Shown: positions 9,948-23,484, counted from the first letter of the stretch. The stretch is DNA of 64,000 nucleotides from Procambarus clarkii (GCF_040958095.1 NC_091216.1:7821573-7885572); one strand, 5' to 3'. Made by a program: numbers and translations. The notes: generated by a model from the letters alone, not told the origin.

Positions 9948-11550
9948 GTATATATACTGGCTGAAAAGTGAAAATTGAGGGAAAGAAGGATTTAATACGA
10001 GGTACTTATTAACCAAGAAAAGTCCAAGGAGGATAGAGGGGAAGTGAACAAAATCAAAGAAGCAGAAAGATTAAGTATCTCAATAAACCCAGAAAGCTTC
10101 ACAGACAGTGCTCAAGAAAGGAAGGGCAGGCATCAGAGGACTTAGTATAACAAAAGAATAGTCAAACCATATATAGTAAGAGGTAGGAGGGACTAGATCA
10201 AATAACATTCCATCCCAAATAAAAGTTGACCCTGGTACAAATGCAACCGCTTCCCCTTGGCAGAAATCAAACCAGCTCAGTAGAGATGAGCAATGATAAA
10301 TTCAAGTACACAAATGCAGATAACGTTACTAATAAAGGAGAAGAGTAACTGGAATGGGGTGACATAAGAGAAACCCCACATGTTTACAATAACGGAGCAA
10401 AACTAAAATATGTATTAAGAAATGTAATCTTCCCTCAGAGATATAAATTAAATAGGAAATATAGGGTTAACAGGGGTGGAGGTGGTGTAACCCAACTGCT
10501 TCAAGTACAGTGGTGCTTTCAGGAAGCAAATTCACCAGAAGGAACCAATCAGCAAATACTTACTAGAAAGAAAAATAGATGGGTACTTGAAGATTTACAG
10601 TCCCCACTAAAAAAACAGAATGCCTTAGAAAAAACAAGCTGCATACAACGAAACTGGCCAAAAGATACAGACAAAGCCGCCACAGTAGCAAAGGAGGGTG
10701 AAAGCTGTTATGAATCCATAATACTTGATTCCAAAATTTATCATGATAAACATGTATGTTCATTATTCTTTCTTCAGTTATTTGACAATTAACATTATAT
10801 CCATTTGTTTTCTAATATATATATATATGTTTGAGGTAACTGTAGCTTGCTTGTATGAGATATTTTGCTAGTGCTATTGCATGTTAATTCATGTGGGAGA
10901 GAGACCGTGGCGTCTCATAAGGGGGATGACCATATATGGATGTTCCAATGAAACGTGCAGTGTACCCAACATAGCGTCACTGATTCACCTCTGCAATTAT
11001 TCAAGTTATTGTATGTGACATTTCTTTTAATTACACCTTATTAGTGTTAAATGGATATTTGTGGATTACAAATATGCTCATAAGTATTATTCTCAGACCG
11101 CAGAATATCTAGGGATTTCATGTGTTCCTTAATTGGTAATGTGTAGACACACGCCAAGCCGAGCATGTTTTAGCCGAGTCAGTCACGTGGGTGTAGCCGG
11201 CTGGATAGGATCTGTGATTTAGTAGATAAGTTTGTGGAGCTTGTTTTTGCTTTATTATTATATCTATGTGTCTGGTAGATTTATATTAAGTGCTTATATA
11301 TAATTTTATTGTGTTACTTCATTCTGGTGCAATAATATTTCAGGCTGCCTGTATTTCCTGTATATGTTTGTATGTTCGTCTGTTACCCTTACTTAAGTAC
11401 ATCAATTTGCATATTAAGCGGTTGACTTTGTTTTTATCCCTAGACAATTGTTGTTGGGAAAACCGCATTTATATCTGTTTTACGACTACATCAGCAGAGG
11501 AACCATACCCAGAGGTCAAAGGTCATAGCGGTCATAGCAAGAGCTAAGAT
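9948..11550. other. Unassigned part of block A, possible ORF1 relic
   Basis: Broken plus-strand Lys/Glu/Asn-rich frames between about 10020 and 10790 could be remains of a non-LTR ORF1 that precedes the endonuclease/RNase H relic. Nothing is firmly recognised. A short TA run lies near 10818. Confidence 0.35.
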
Positions 11551-11599
11551 GTTAATACTTGAGATTTTCAATCACGACGATATATACTGGATAAAAAAG

Positions 11600-13425
11600 A
11601 ACCCCAACTGTGGTGAGGAGACATTGTGAGCCAAACTGATACACACAGCACAGGAACACTTCTTGTAACAGCATATTACAGAACCAACAAGAGTTGCTAG
11701 AAAGCATAATTATTGTATTCACTCCAGCAACACAACAAGTAGTGTCGCTGGAGAGCTCCTTCAGCAACACTAGACTCAAAATGAGGAAGATGTGGAAAAA
11801 ATAGAGAATGAGATTATCCTAGGAGCTAGCGACCATGGAGGTATAGTGCTTGAGTATATAATGGAGCTATAGGAGATGGATAGACCGAGGAACACACTGA
11901 GGAAGATAAAAGATTGCAGACGTAGGGACAACAGTAAGGTGAGGGACTTTCTGAGTGACATGAAGTAAGAGATAATGAAGAGAGGACAACAAATGAGATA
12001 TTGGAAGTTATTGCTCAAAAATCTGCTGATGTACAACCCCACTTAAGAAGGAGGAGGTGGACGACAAAATCAAAGTCACCCTATGGTTCAATAAGGAGTG
12101 CAGAGAAACATAACAGCGGGACCAAACAAAACATGGACAATTTACAGAGAACTAGGAACACAGGAGAATAGAGATGCACTAAAAAGAGCCATAAATGAAA
12201 ACATCCGAGTCAAATTGGAAGCTGAAAAGTAATTTGAAAACTACTATATGTAAGAAGAAAAAACAGGAGGAGTGACAAAGATATTGACTGGACCTAGAAT
12301 CAGTTCACTTAAAGATATAATCACTGGAGCACTAACGCTGGACAGAAGAGCCTCCAATAGCAACAGGTGGACCTATTGTGCGATAAACACCATCAATATA
12401 TTCGATATAACGAACACAGACACTGAGAAGGGTGTCGACGAAATACATGCAGATTTTGTTATGCAATCCCTTTCGGAATCTCCACCAACAAACTTTAAGA
12501 TTATGGTAATTGAAGGAAAAAAGAACCAGACAAATCCTCACCTGCTTCGTAACATTGCACAGATGCATATAGAAGCAAACTTGGCATCCGACAGCTTCAC
12601 TTACTTCACAGATGGATCAGTAGACCAGCAGGGACAAGAAACTCGAGCTGCAGTTAAAGCAGGAAACTCTGTAAAGAGTTGGAGACTCTCAAATGGGTGT
12701 TCGACTTTACAAACAGAGATGCTAGCCATTCAAAAGGCTTTGGAACATGCTCTTGCTGGACACCGACAACATGTTTTCATACATACAGATTCGAGAACCG
12801 CCAGTGAAACCTTGCAACTAGAACACGTATGCGATAACATACATTTGATCACAAATGCCATATCAGTAATGCAAACACTCTGATAACAAGGCCGATGGAT
12901 ACTTATCAACTGGATGCCAAGTCTTATGGGAATAATAGGAAATGACATTGCAGACGAAGCTGCTAAACTTGCAACTAAGAGAAGAAATGTAGACATTTAC
13001 ATACTCACAGAAAGTAATTAGAAAGTAATTAGAAACAGAGCAATGCAAAAGATGTACAGTGACCACAACACAGCAGTTGCAACATCAGGATCTGCGGGTT
13101 GGTACAAGAATTCAACCAACTACGAACCCCTTAGTTTGATGAAAGGGAGCAGTAGAGCAACATAAGTACACTTACATAGTATCAGGCTTGGATACCCATG
13201 TGCATGGGAAATAGGCTTACAGGTTCCGGAAGATGAGAGGAAATGTCAGCACTGTGGAGAAATGCCCGACAGACCACTGGAACATTAGCTGACACAGTGC
13301 ACAGTTACAAACCCATTAAGATTTCAACTTAGATTCAACAGAGCAGAAGTTGTTAAACACATATGGCAAAATCTTACTGAAGCGACCATAGGAGTCATAA
13401 ATACTCATACTCCACCCAAGTAAAA
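11600..13425 (+). pseudogene. I-like non-LTR retrotransposon relic with RNase H domain (copy A)
   Basis: From left: a broken region ending in Gly-Ala-Ser-Asp-His-Gly (endonuclease-like SDH) near 11830; a linker with Trp-Phe-Asn-Lys-Glu-Cys; then the longest open part, 12272-12883, with RNase H motifs Tyr-Phe-Thr-Asp-Gly-Ser, Gln-Thr-Glu-Met-Leu-Ala-Ile and His-Thr-Asp-Ser. After a stop, Gly-Asn-Asp-Ile-Ala-Asp-Glu-Ala-Ala-Lys gives the last acidic block. A Cys-X2-Cys...His...Cys terminal knuckle follows near 13240-13300. The RT domain is missing, so most of ORF2 was deleted before the block was duplicated, since copy B has the same structure. Confidence 0.7.
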
Positions 13426-13479
13426 CAGAAACAAGCAACACTTTGTTGGCCAGCCAGAGGCTTGGGGCCCGCGCAGGAA

Positions 13480-13870
13480 TATCCCTGCAAAAAAAAAAAG
13501 AAAGAGACGATGTGATTAGTTTGAAAAGGAAAGTGGAATTCTCACGAAAAACGAGGAGCTGTGTGAGAAAGATTTCAGAAGATTATCACAACGTAACCAA
13601 AGTGGGAACCGAGTTGCGAGACGAAATAAAACACATAATAATATAGTAGTCACTGTATAAGCGGTGAAAAAATAATAGAAGGAACTAGATGCAACATAGT
13701 CAATAGGACCAGATTTAATGTAACTATGGTGCTGATGAAGGCTCTAGAGATAGTTTGTTACCAATTAACTGGTGTTTTCAACAAAACACTCAGTGTAGGC
13801 AGTCTCCCAGAAATCTAGAAAAGAGCATCAAACGTACTCTCTGTATTATTAAAATTAGGTGACACGTGTG
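13480..13870 (+). pseudogene. Fragment of CR1-like reverse transcriptase (copy A)
   Basis: The plus strand reads Phe-Asn-Lys-Thr-Leu-Ser-Val-Gly-Ser-Leu-Pro-Glu-Ile, stop, Lys-Arg-Ala (about 13775-13825), matching the N-terminal RT segment of CR1/L2-type elements (FNKSL...G..P..WK.A). The 67-codon frame at 13443 just upstream may be part of the same relic. An AT-rich strip (13890-13985) separates it from the satellite. Confidence 0.5.
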
Positions 13871-13987
13871 GAAGTAAATTCCTAGCGGGACTTTACTAAT
13901 GCTAAATTTGTAAATAATGTAAATTATTATTAAATTTTTTACAAAATTAGTAAATAAATTAGTAAATAATAGATTTAGTAATTCTTC

Positions 13988-16251
13988 CAGCAGCCCCCCC
14001 TCGGGGACCGCTGGGAAGTAGTGCAGCTGTCTCCCCCTCGGGGGCCATAAGAGAAAAGTGCAGCTGTCTCCCCCCTCGGGGACCACTGGGGAGTAGTGCA
14101 GCTGTCTCCCCTTCGGACACCACTGGGGAGTAGTGCAGCTGTCTCCCCCCTCGGGGACCACTGGGGAGTAGTGCAGCTGTCTCCCCTTCGGACACCACTG
14201 GGGAGTAGTGCAGCTGTCTCCCCCTCGGGGGCCACATGATAGAAGTGCAGCTGTCTCCCCCTCGGGGACCACTGGGGAATAGTGCAGCTGTCTCCCCTTC
14301 GGGGACCACTGGGGAGTAGTGCAGCTGTCTCACCCACCGGGACCACTGGGGAGTAGTGCAGCTGTCTCACGCACGGGGATCACTGGGGAGTAGTGCAGCT
14401 GTCTAACCCTCGGTGGACACTATATAGGGAGTAGTGCAGCTGTCTCCCCCTCGGGGACCGCTGGGGAGTAGTGCAGCTGTCTCCCCCTCGGGGACCGCTG
14501 GGGATTAGTGCAGCTGTCTCCCCCTCGGGGGCCACTGGGGAGTTGTGCAGCTGTCTCCCACTCAGGGGCCACTGGGGAGTATTGCAGCTGTCTCCCACTC
14601 GGGGGCCACTTGGGAGTAGTGCAGCTGTCTCCCACTCGGGGGCCACTGGGGAGTAGTGCAGCTGTCTCATCCTCGGGGACCACTGGGGAATAGTGCAGAT
14701 GTCTCCCCTTCGGGGACCACTGGGGAGTAGTGCAGCTGTCTCCCCTTCAGGGATTACTGGCGAGTAGTGCAGCTGTCTCCCCTTCGGGGACTACTGGCGA
14801 GTAGTGCAGCTGTCTCCCCCTCGAGGGACACTGGGGAATAGTGCAGCTGTCTCATCCTCGGGGGCCACTGGAGAGAAGGTCAGCTGTCTCCCCATCGGGA
14901 ACCACTGGGAGTAGTGCAGCTGTCTTCAGGGACCACTGGGGAGTAGTGCAGCTGTCTCCCCCTCGGGGGCCACTGGAGAGAAGTGCAGTTGACTATCCCT
15001 CGGGGACTACTGGGGAGTAGTGCAGCTGTCTCACCCTTGGGGGCCACTGAGGAGTAGTGCAGCTGTCTCACCCTCGGTGGACGCTGGGGAGTAGTGCAGC
15101 TGTCTACCCCTCTGGGGCCGCTGGAGAGAAGTGCAGCTGTCTCACCCTCGGGGGCCGCTGGGGAGTAGTGCAACTGTCTCCCTCTCGGGGGCCGCTGGGG
15201 AGTAGTGCAGCTGTCTCCCCCTCGGGGGGCCGCTGGGGAGTAGTGCAGCTGTCTACCCCTCGGGGGCCGCTGGGGAGTAGTGCAGCTGTCTCCCCCTCGG
15301 GGGCTACTGGGGAGTAGTGCAGCTGTCTCTCCATCGGGGGCCACTGGGGAGTAGTGCAGATGTCTCCCACTCGGAGGCCACTGGGGGGTAGTGCAGCTGT
15401 CTCACCCTTGGAGGCCACTGGGGAGTAGTGCAGCTGTCTCACCTTCGGGGGCCACTGGGGAGTAGTGCAGCTGTCTCCCCCTCGGGGACCGCTGGGGATT
15501 AGTACAGCTGTCTCCCCCTCGGGGGCCACTGGGGAGTAGTGCAGCTGTATCCCACTCGGGGGCCACTGGGGAGTAGTGCAGCTGTCTCCCACTCGGGGGC
15601 CACTGGGGAGTAGTGCAGCTGTCTCATCCTCGGGGACCACTGGGGAGTAGTGCAGCTGTCTCACCCTCGGTGGACGCTGGGGAGTAGTGCAGGTGTCTCC
15701 CCCTCGGGGACCGCTGGGGAGTAGTGCAGCTGTCTCCCCCTCAGGGGCAGCTGGGGAGTAGTGCACCTGTCTCACCCTCGGTGGACGCTGGGGAGTAGTG
15801 CAGCTGTCTCCCCATCGGGGGACACTGGGGAGTAGTGCAGATGTCTCCCACTCGGAGGCCACTGGAGGGTAGTGCAGCTGTCTCACCCTTGGGGGCCACT
15901 GGGGAGTAGTGCAGCTGTCTCACCTTCGGGGGCCACTGGGGAGTAGTGCAGCTGTCTCCCCCTCAGGGGCCGCTGGGGAGTAGTGCAGCTGTCTCCACCT
16001 CGGGGGCCGCTGGGGGGTAGTGCAGCTGTCTCCCCATCGGGGGACACTGGGGAGTAGTGCAGATGTCTCCCACTCGGAGGCCACTGGAGGGTAGTGCAGC
16101 TGTCTCACCCTTGGGGGCCACTGGGGAGTAGTGCAGCTGTCTCCCCCTCAGGGGCCGCTGGGGAGTAGTGCAGCTGTCTCACCTTCGGGGGCCACTGGGG
16201 AGTAGTGCAGCTGTCTCCACCTCGGGGGCCGCTGGGGAGTAGTGCAGATGT
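13988..16251. repeat. 37-bp satellite, array 1 (about 61 monomers)
   Basis: Head-to-tail monomer of 37 bp, typically GGGGAGTAGTGCAGCTGTCT then CCCCCTCGGGGGCCACT. Variants such as TCACCCTCGGTGGACGC recur in small groups, giving higher-order structure. There is no unique spacer between monomers. Open frames cross the array on both strands only because the monomer lacks stops in most frames; 37 not being divisible by three, the reading rotates and repeats every 37 residues. The right edge is the LTR border, where the last five bases are GATGT. Confidence 0.97.
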
Positions 16252-17267
16252 TGTGGGAACCAACCTGTGATATTTATATTTATTTAATTTATATGAATTT
16301 ATATAGAATTTATATTTACGTTAATTTATATACTTCGATAGCAATTGGTATGATGATAAGTGGACTGTATTTCTACAATAATCTCACAAATCGATCCTCT
16401 ACACATTAGGGGGTTTATATTAAATTTATATATATGCAGCCAATCTAACTACAGTATTAACTACACATTGAAGAGGTTCCTTATCTTATTTGTACAGCAG
16501 GCCTTAGTCCACCAGGTATAACCAGGATGTAGACACCAAATTATCCTCTTTGAGGTAGCTTCCATCACCCAGTAACTGGTACACAAAGCATGCTTCCTCG
16601 TCTTGACCTGTCAAAAGGGCGCTAGCTGTAAAGCCAGAATCCTAATATATGACAGCTATATCAGAGAAAACACTGTACAAGGAACCATAAAGACCTAGGC
16701 TTAATTACCTTGTTTGAGTCGATCATTTGTGATCTAACTGGCTCACCCAATATCTACCTAACATTAATGGCCACAAATGAAAGATAAACGGGTTTCGGAA
16801 AGACACCTCCCTTGTATTTGCTGACAGCGTGTTGATGATGGAAGACCACTACTCTGATCTTCGTCACACTTCGTCCAAGAGAATTTATAGGAGCAGTTAC
16901 TAGCTCCAACGACTCTGGTCTTAAACAATAACAATGGCTGACCACTCCCTCACAACTGACGCTACTGGCCTACATTGTCCAGATGACAGTAAGTGATAGA
17001 AGGGTCACATTTACTCTATTTTAATTCTGATAATTAAGTTAATTTATATGAGATGTTTTTATGATGGTAAAGTCCAAAAACTAATGTATTTAAGAATAAT
17101 TCCCACCATAATAGGTGGTGAATTTATAATAGTATGTGGTAATGATATCCCGTTTTCTATAGACGGAAATTTCACAAGTTACATTTTCTATGGGTTAACT
17201 TGTTTATACAATACAGCAATATTATCTGCCTGTATGTAATTATTAAATGATGTCAGATTTTCCGACA
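16252..17267 (-). mobile_element. BEL/Pao-like LTR copy 1
   Basis: It runs from TGTGGGAACC to TTTTCCGACA, 1,016 bp, with TG...CA ends and partly inverted termini (TGTSGGAA). GATGT directly precedes it at 16247-16251. It is followed by an internal region, so in this minus-strand element it is the 3' LTR. It shares the variant TGATGTCAGATTTTCCGACA with copies 2, 5 and 6. Confidence 0.85.
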
Positions 17268-19250
17268 TAATTCCCCGGGAGCTGCTCACGGGTCGAAGTC
17301 CTTTTTAGAACAAACACCAATACTCCTCCTTCGAATTATTAGATTAATTTGATGTTAGTAGTTAGTAATCACACATTTATGAGTCTGTTCATACAGGACG
17401 GATGTCCCGTACTAGAGTTGCAGGGGTTAGAAGTCTAATGCGATTTCATTTCCCTGTTAACTCTTGAAAGGCTAAAATTCAAGCCTAATTACATATTATT
17501 TAACCCAGACGACTGAATGTGATCAAGTACTACAGTCAAGTATGATTCAGGGACTGCAGTGAGATCAGTGACATTAGATATAACTTGAAGTTTGTTCAGG
17601 TAACTGGTCACTGATATATAAACACTGAGGCCCATGGAATACATCTTGATTAAATAATAAATGTATCAAATCAGTCATCAGATTTATTGGGGTTTAATTT
17701 AGTTAATTGATTCAGAAGATTGAATAGCTCATCATTAAAGTAAAGTATGGTTCTGAGACTACAGTGGGTTCAGTGACATTGGTCGCAGTGACTTGTAGCT
17801 GTTTAGGCTACTGTTCACTGATTTGCCACTGAGGCCTCATGAACTCATCTTCAGCTTTAAATGATGATACTAACATCAACCTCTGTTGTTATAGTCAGCT
17901 GTAATCTCCTTAGTATAATGCTACTGGAGAAATATAATCAGCCGACAAATTTAGATTTCTACTAGTATTGTTTATCTGCAGCCATAGGTCTCCTCAGGCT
18001 TGATACTGGGCCTGAGAGTAATTTATCTCCAGCAGAATATAACTTGTTTATGCCCTGATATTTAGTAGGGCTACCGATGAATTGATGGTAGTAGTCTGTC
18101 CCCACAAGGAGAGCTATTTGGCATTTGATTTGCTCAAATTTACCTGCAGCTGCTTGATAATAGCTTTCCAGGTCAGCATAATCAACTGGAGATTGTTGTG
18201 ACAAATCTTCACATTTCTTGATCTGTCTTGTTAAGTGGCCTATAAGACCTGCAAGGGTTCTTTTCATTCTCCCTGCATTATCCATACTGGCTAGTTGGTG
18301 AAGCCTTGTCTTGTGGGGCTTGTACTTGGGTCGCTCATAATACTGAACAAGCACTGATGGTAGCCTAGGGTAAAATTTCTGCACTCGCTAGGCTGTAATC
18401 CTACCTCTACTAGAGGTTAGCACTTAAAATTAATACACATTATATATATATACAATCATACACACTAATGATTTGAGTGATAAACCAGTGTCATGGAAGT
18501 ACCTTTAGGTTAGCTCTTCTATATCACCCTAGGATGGTATAGACACTAATTAATCACTCAAAGGTGTAATGATCATAAGTAAATTATTATATATACACAA
18601 CTCAACTCGAGTTGATAAAAGTTATACCCAAAATAGGGTCTGTACCATTCATTAATGGTGCTAGGTTGTTCAATATAGTACAACTGACTATGGTAATAAT
18701 GGGACTAGGATGAACAATAAATAGTTCAACTAGTCAATGGTAATATCCTACCCTGTTGTGGGTTGGCAATTAGTAAATATTATATTGTGAACACTAGTGC
18801 AATATATTAAATAATTCTCTATTATGGAGAAATAATATACACAATTATTGCTGATAGCCTCTTAATTGCCTCTATAAAACTTCTAATATTATCAAGAAGT
18901 ATTAAATATTATTAGTGACCTCGCGAAATAAAGTCCACAAAATTCGTGGATAATCTCTTTCGAAATTTATCACCACGAAATCCGTGAACAATCTCGCGAA
19001 GACACAGCCACTAATTTGGCTGGCTTCAATATTAGCGCTGTCATCTCACGAAATAACACGCCACCAAATATCTGTGGGTGTCCCTGAAACCGCTGATGAG
19101 GCTGAACTGAACTGAGGGCTCCTGAGCTCGCTCGAGGCAACGCCGCCGTCTTTGACTGCTGGCTTTGTTTAAATCACACTGCACTAGTATATTTAATGAA
19201 TCCACTGGTTAACTGGTTCATCCGGTACTAAGATGACCAAAAAATGTGGG
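17268..19250 (-). mobile_element. Internal region of BEL/Pao-like element, copy 1 (truncated at its 5' end)
   Basis: Internal segment of about 2 kb holding only a short gag-like frame (17962-18384). It loses its last ~40 bases and its 5' LTR at the block A/B junction. A purine-rich stretch (minus CGGGGAATTA) abuts the 3' LTR and could be the polypurine tract. Confidence 0.7.
17962..18285 (-). CDS. Short BEL/Pao-like Gag N-terminal protein, copy 1
   Basis: A frame of 107 codons from the ATG at 18285, in-frame open upstream to 18384 without an ATG. Residues 1-60 carry basic helices (Met-Lys-Arg-Thr-Leu-Ala-Gly-Leu...Thr-Arg-Gln-Ile-Lys-Lys) then a Leu/Tyr/Glu-rich helix, resembling the N-terminal helical region of BEL/Pao Gag. 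No capsid, zinc knuckle, protease or RT follows, and the same stop is present in all four copies, so the truncation is older than the amplification. Copy 1 has Ile where the others have Lys (Gly-Leu-Ile-Gly). Function could be none. Confidence 0.45.
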   Translation of the reverse strand: MDNAGRMKRTLAGLIGHLTRQIKKCEDLSQQSPVDYADLESYYQAAAGKFEQIKCQIALLVGTDYYHQFIGSPTKYQGINKLYSAGDKLLSGPVSSLRRPMAADKQY

Positions 19251-21119
19251 TTTCTATTGGATAATTTCAGCAACGTGGAGAGGGGGGGACCTGCTGCATG
19301 GGTAACAGCTTCTCCTCCATATCTACCTACCCAGGCTTTGCGCCCTGTCAGGGCGCAACTCCAATGTCTTCCGAGACTGAAGGTTGCCTACTACTACCCT
19401 TTCGGATAGTGTTTTCCTGATTCATAAAGTTTTAATCCTAGATACAAATTAATGACCAAATATTATGTACTATTACAAAAAAGACGAACTCTGAACTTGC
19501 CTTAGTTCTGTCAAGTCTTGGTAACAAATGTAATACACGCTGCGTTCTGGGACTTGCTAGAGTAGTTTTCTATCTTGTGGAAGGTCCGCTGTGTCATAGC
19601 TCAAGTTCCATCAACAACAACCATGTCTGCCATCCTCCTCCTCCTCCTCCAACCCTTCCTCCGAATAGACAGTACGTTTTAATACTAAATTTAATAAGTA
19701 CATTCCTGACTCTCTGCATAATACACTTAATTGTGCTGTTACATTTACCTCCCCATATATTCTGCTCATTTTTTGTTAATACGTTCAAGATTTTAAGGTT
19801 GAAGTTTTCGTGTTTAAATCCTTATCCACAAGTTTTAATTATATAGAATTCCTTTTTCGTTTTATTAAACAATAGAGATTTTATAACAAATTTGAAAATA
19901 TCCTCAGTTACTTTATAATTTATTGAAAGACTTTAGTTTGGTTTTATTAGATTTATAAAATTGTAATATCAATATAGCTATAGGTCAAGTACTAATTGTA
20001 ATTAAGAAGCAATAAATGTTATTTACATGCTTTTCCTCCTATACTCCCAAGGTTAGGTTAGGCCGTGGTTTTCTATACAACTTTTCAGGTAAACTCTAAT
20101 ACTCACAACATTTTGGTGCTTTGCTGGCAATTAAGTGAATTTATGTACTATGCCGATAGTCAGGATTGTACTTATTACATTTAGTATTAAAACGTACTGT
20201 CTATTCGGAGGATGGGCTGTCCTCCTCCTGTTTCGGCATCATACTCATCTCGATTTCATTGAAATTTGGAAGGAAAAATGAGTTTGATGCCAAATCTTTA
20301 TTGACTATATACTTAATTTAGTAGATTAATTTGATTTTGGTGTTCATCCTGAGATTGATGATTTTAGTGTAACATTAGCTAAATATATTTTGTGATGAGA
20401 TGATGACAGCGCTGGGAAAATTAACCCAATTTTCGAGAGTAAAGTCGTCCTTTTCAGTCTCTTTTAGGACTAACTAATGTGTTTATTTGTAATGGAATTA
20501 ACACAACCAGCGGCAATTTATTTCTACCTGTTGCATTAACAATTTATGGGTGATGTGGAAATTTTCTCACAAACTTTGACAACAGCGATTAACTACTAGT
20601 TGCTACTTTCAAGGAAACAGAGGCAATGGAGGAATAAAAGACATAAGAGAAGAAAATTTAGATGAGCTTCAAAAGAGAATAAATTCAGTGGAAGTCGAAG
20701 AGAAGGCAGCAGGAAAAAGATAGAAGAACAAGGGAAGAGAGAATATAAACATAGATATTATTACTGATAAATAAGAAACAATACAAGACAAAGAATTTGC
20801 TAAAGTAGTTAAAAGATCAGTGGAAAAGCACACCCATTAAAACAAAAAGAATAATTAATATAAAAAGCCAGCATTTGTGTAATATACGATGCCGGAACTG
20901 AAGAGAGACATCAGTAGTATTTTGTAATCTACAAGAGCCATAAGGTGGCATATGGCAAGAGAAGGGAAGACTACCAGAAAGACATTACAAGAAATCTCCT
21001 CATAATACAAGTTATTAAGCCAACCAGGAAAATTTAACATTGCTGGAGGCTTTGTTTCCTCCAAATTGAACAGAATCGTCCTATTAAACTGATCATTTAA
21101 AATTTTACTTAATTGGTAT
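19251..21119. other. Unassigned AT-rich part of block B
   Basis: Duplicate of 7374-9233, with a (CTC)n run longer by nine bases near 19634. No gene supported. Confidence 0.4.
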
Positions 21120-21833
21120 TGTGACGGGAAAGTGTTGGAGTGTAGATGTTCGGCAGTCCTCCAATGGCAGGTGTCAATGCCTAGTCACACTTACAAAAAA
21201 AAGATAGACTGCTTGGCTGTTTGTCTGTGGTAAAGTAAGGGAAGACACGCAAAACACATAGTATGAGCAATGAAACTTTAATTAATATAGAAAACAAATT
21301 ATAAACAAAGACAATCCCTTGGCTATGTACAATGCAAACAAACAACTCAAAGACATATAATATAAATGAAGAATAGGGATGAAGTTACTTTACAAGAATA
21401 TAAATACACAGTGAAAAATAATCAGGTGCTGAGAATATGGCGCTATCTGAGAAACATCCAGCTGATACACAGCGTATATCAGTTAGTTGTTCACTGCTTG
21501 AGAGCACAAGGATATTCTGACTTCAATGGCTGGTTCAAGCCCAGACATCGACTCAGGTAGAGGGCGCTGAGGTGCAAAAGTGCAGGTGTGCAGTCGGCGA
21601 GTCACCAATCAGGAGCAGGCAGGCTGGGACGGGTAGTTGGCTGGTTGATGACGAGCCGGCGTGGAGGGAGTGTGGAGTAGGGGATGAGTCTTGGGTACGT
21701 TTGCCTCCTGGTCAAAACGTTTTGTGCTACTGGTAGACGTATCTTGAAGGTAGCATCTTATTGTTGTATAATAAACGTAACATGATGTAGAGAAGAGCAG
21801 GCTCAATCTCTCTTGAAAGAGATTATCGTCACA
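21120..21833 (-). mobile_element. Solo LTR, TGTGACG family, block B copy
   Basis: Same ends and same flanking GTAT as the block A copy at 9234; it arose by block duplication and not by a new insertion. Confidence 0.75.
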
Positions 21834-23440
21834 GTATATATACTGGCTGAAAAGTGAAAATTGAGGGAAAGAAGGATTTAATACGAGGTACTTATTAACC
21901 AAGAAAAGTCCAAGGAGGATAGAGGGGAAGTGAACAAAATCAAAGAAGCAGAAAGATTAAGTATCTCAATAAACCCAGAAAGCTTCACAGACAGTGCTCA
22001 AGAAAGGAAGGGCAGGCATCAGAGGACTTAGTATAACAAAAGAATAGTCAAACCATATATAGTAAGAGGTAGGAGGGACTAGATCAAATAACATTCCATC
22101 CCAAATAAAAGTTGACCCTGGTACAAATGCAACCGCTTCCCCTTGGCAGAAATCAAACCAGCTCAGTAGAGATGAGCAATGATAAATTCAAGTACACAAA
22201 TGCAGATAACGTTACTAATAAAGGAGAAGAGTAACTGGAATGGGGTGACATAAGAGAAACCCCACATGTTTACAATAACGGAGCAAAACTAAAATATGTA
22301 TTAAGAAATGTAATCTTCCCTCAGAGATATAAATTAAATAGGAAATATAGGGTTAACAGGGGTGGAGGTGGTGTAACCCAACTGCTTCAAGTACAGTGGT
22401 GCTTTTAGGAAGCAAATTCATCAGAAGGAACCAATCAGCAAATACTTACTAGAAAGAAAAATAGATGGGTACTTGAAGATTTACAGTCCCCACTAAAAAA
22501 CAGAATGCCTTAGAAAAAAACAAGCTGCATACAACGAAACTGGCCAAAAGATACAGACAAAGCCGCCACAGTAGCAAAGGAGGGTGAAAGCTGTTATGAA
22601 TCCATAATACTTGATTCCAAAATTTATCATGATAAACATGTATGTTCATTATTCTTTCTTCAGTTATTTGACAATTAACATTATATCCATTTGTTTTCTA
22701 ATATATATATATATGTTTGAGGTAACTGTAGCTTGCTTGTATGAGATATTTTGCTAGTGCTATTGCATGTTAATTCATGTGGGAGAGAGACCGTGGCGTC
22801 TCATAAGGCGGATGACCATATATGGATGTTCCAATGAAACGTGCAGTGTACCCAACATAGCGTCACTGATTCACCTCTGCAATTATTCAAGTTATTGTAT
22901 GTGACATTTCTTTTAATTACACCTTATTAGTGTTAAATGGATATTTGTGGATTACAAATATGCTCATAAGTATTATTCTCAGACCGCAGAATATCTAGGG
23001 ATTTCATGTGTTCCTTAATTGGTAATGTGTAGACACACGCCAAGCCGAGCATGTTTTAGCCGAGTCAGTCACGTGGGTGTAGCCGGCTGGATAGGATCTG
23101 TGATTTAGTAGATAAGTTTGTGGAGCTTGTTTTTGCTTTATTATTATATCTATGTGTCTGGTAGATTTATATTAAGTGCTTATATATAATTTTATTGTGT
23201 TACTTCATTCTGGTGCAATAATATTTCAGGCTGCCTGTATTTCCTGTATATGTTTGTATGTTCCTTTGTTACCCTTACTTAAGTACATCAATTTGCATAT
23301 TAAGCGGTTGACTTTGTTTTTATCCCTAGACAATTGTTGTTGGGAAAACTGCATTTATATCTGTTTTACGACTACATCAGCAGAGGAACCATACCCAGAG
23401 GTCAAAGGTCATAGCGGTCATAGCAAGAGCTAAGATGTTA
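21834..23440. other. Unassigned part of block B
   Basis: Duplicate of 9948-11550, with the same broken Lys-rich frames and nothing firm. Confidence 0.35.
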
Positions 23441-23484
23441 ATACTTGAGATTTTCAATCACGACGATATATACTGGATAAAAAA

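Larger units (their letters stand above)
7374..19250. repeat. Block A of a large tandem duplication (11,877 bp)
   Basis: The sequence from 7374 (TTTCTATTGGATAATTTC) recurs at 19251 and stays collinear to the end of block B. Block A ends abruptly at 19250, inside the first ~45 bases of a BEL-like internal region, directly joined to the second copy of the block start. The join shows only about two bases of shared sequence (TT). Small differences from block B include a shorter CCT run near 7756 and an extra 11-bp copy (AAAGTAATTAG) near 13011. Confidence 0.95.

Noticed and set aside
13790..15886. Long open frames on both strands across the 37-bp satellite
   Set aside because: They follow from a stop-poor monomer whose length is not divisible by three; there are no start context or domain features.
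13988..16251. CRISPR-like array (short repeats of constant length)
   Set aside because: Monomers are directly joined with no unique spacers, and the setting is eukaryotic; it is a satellite.
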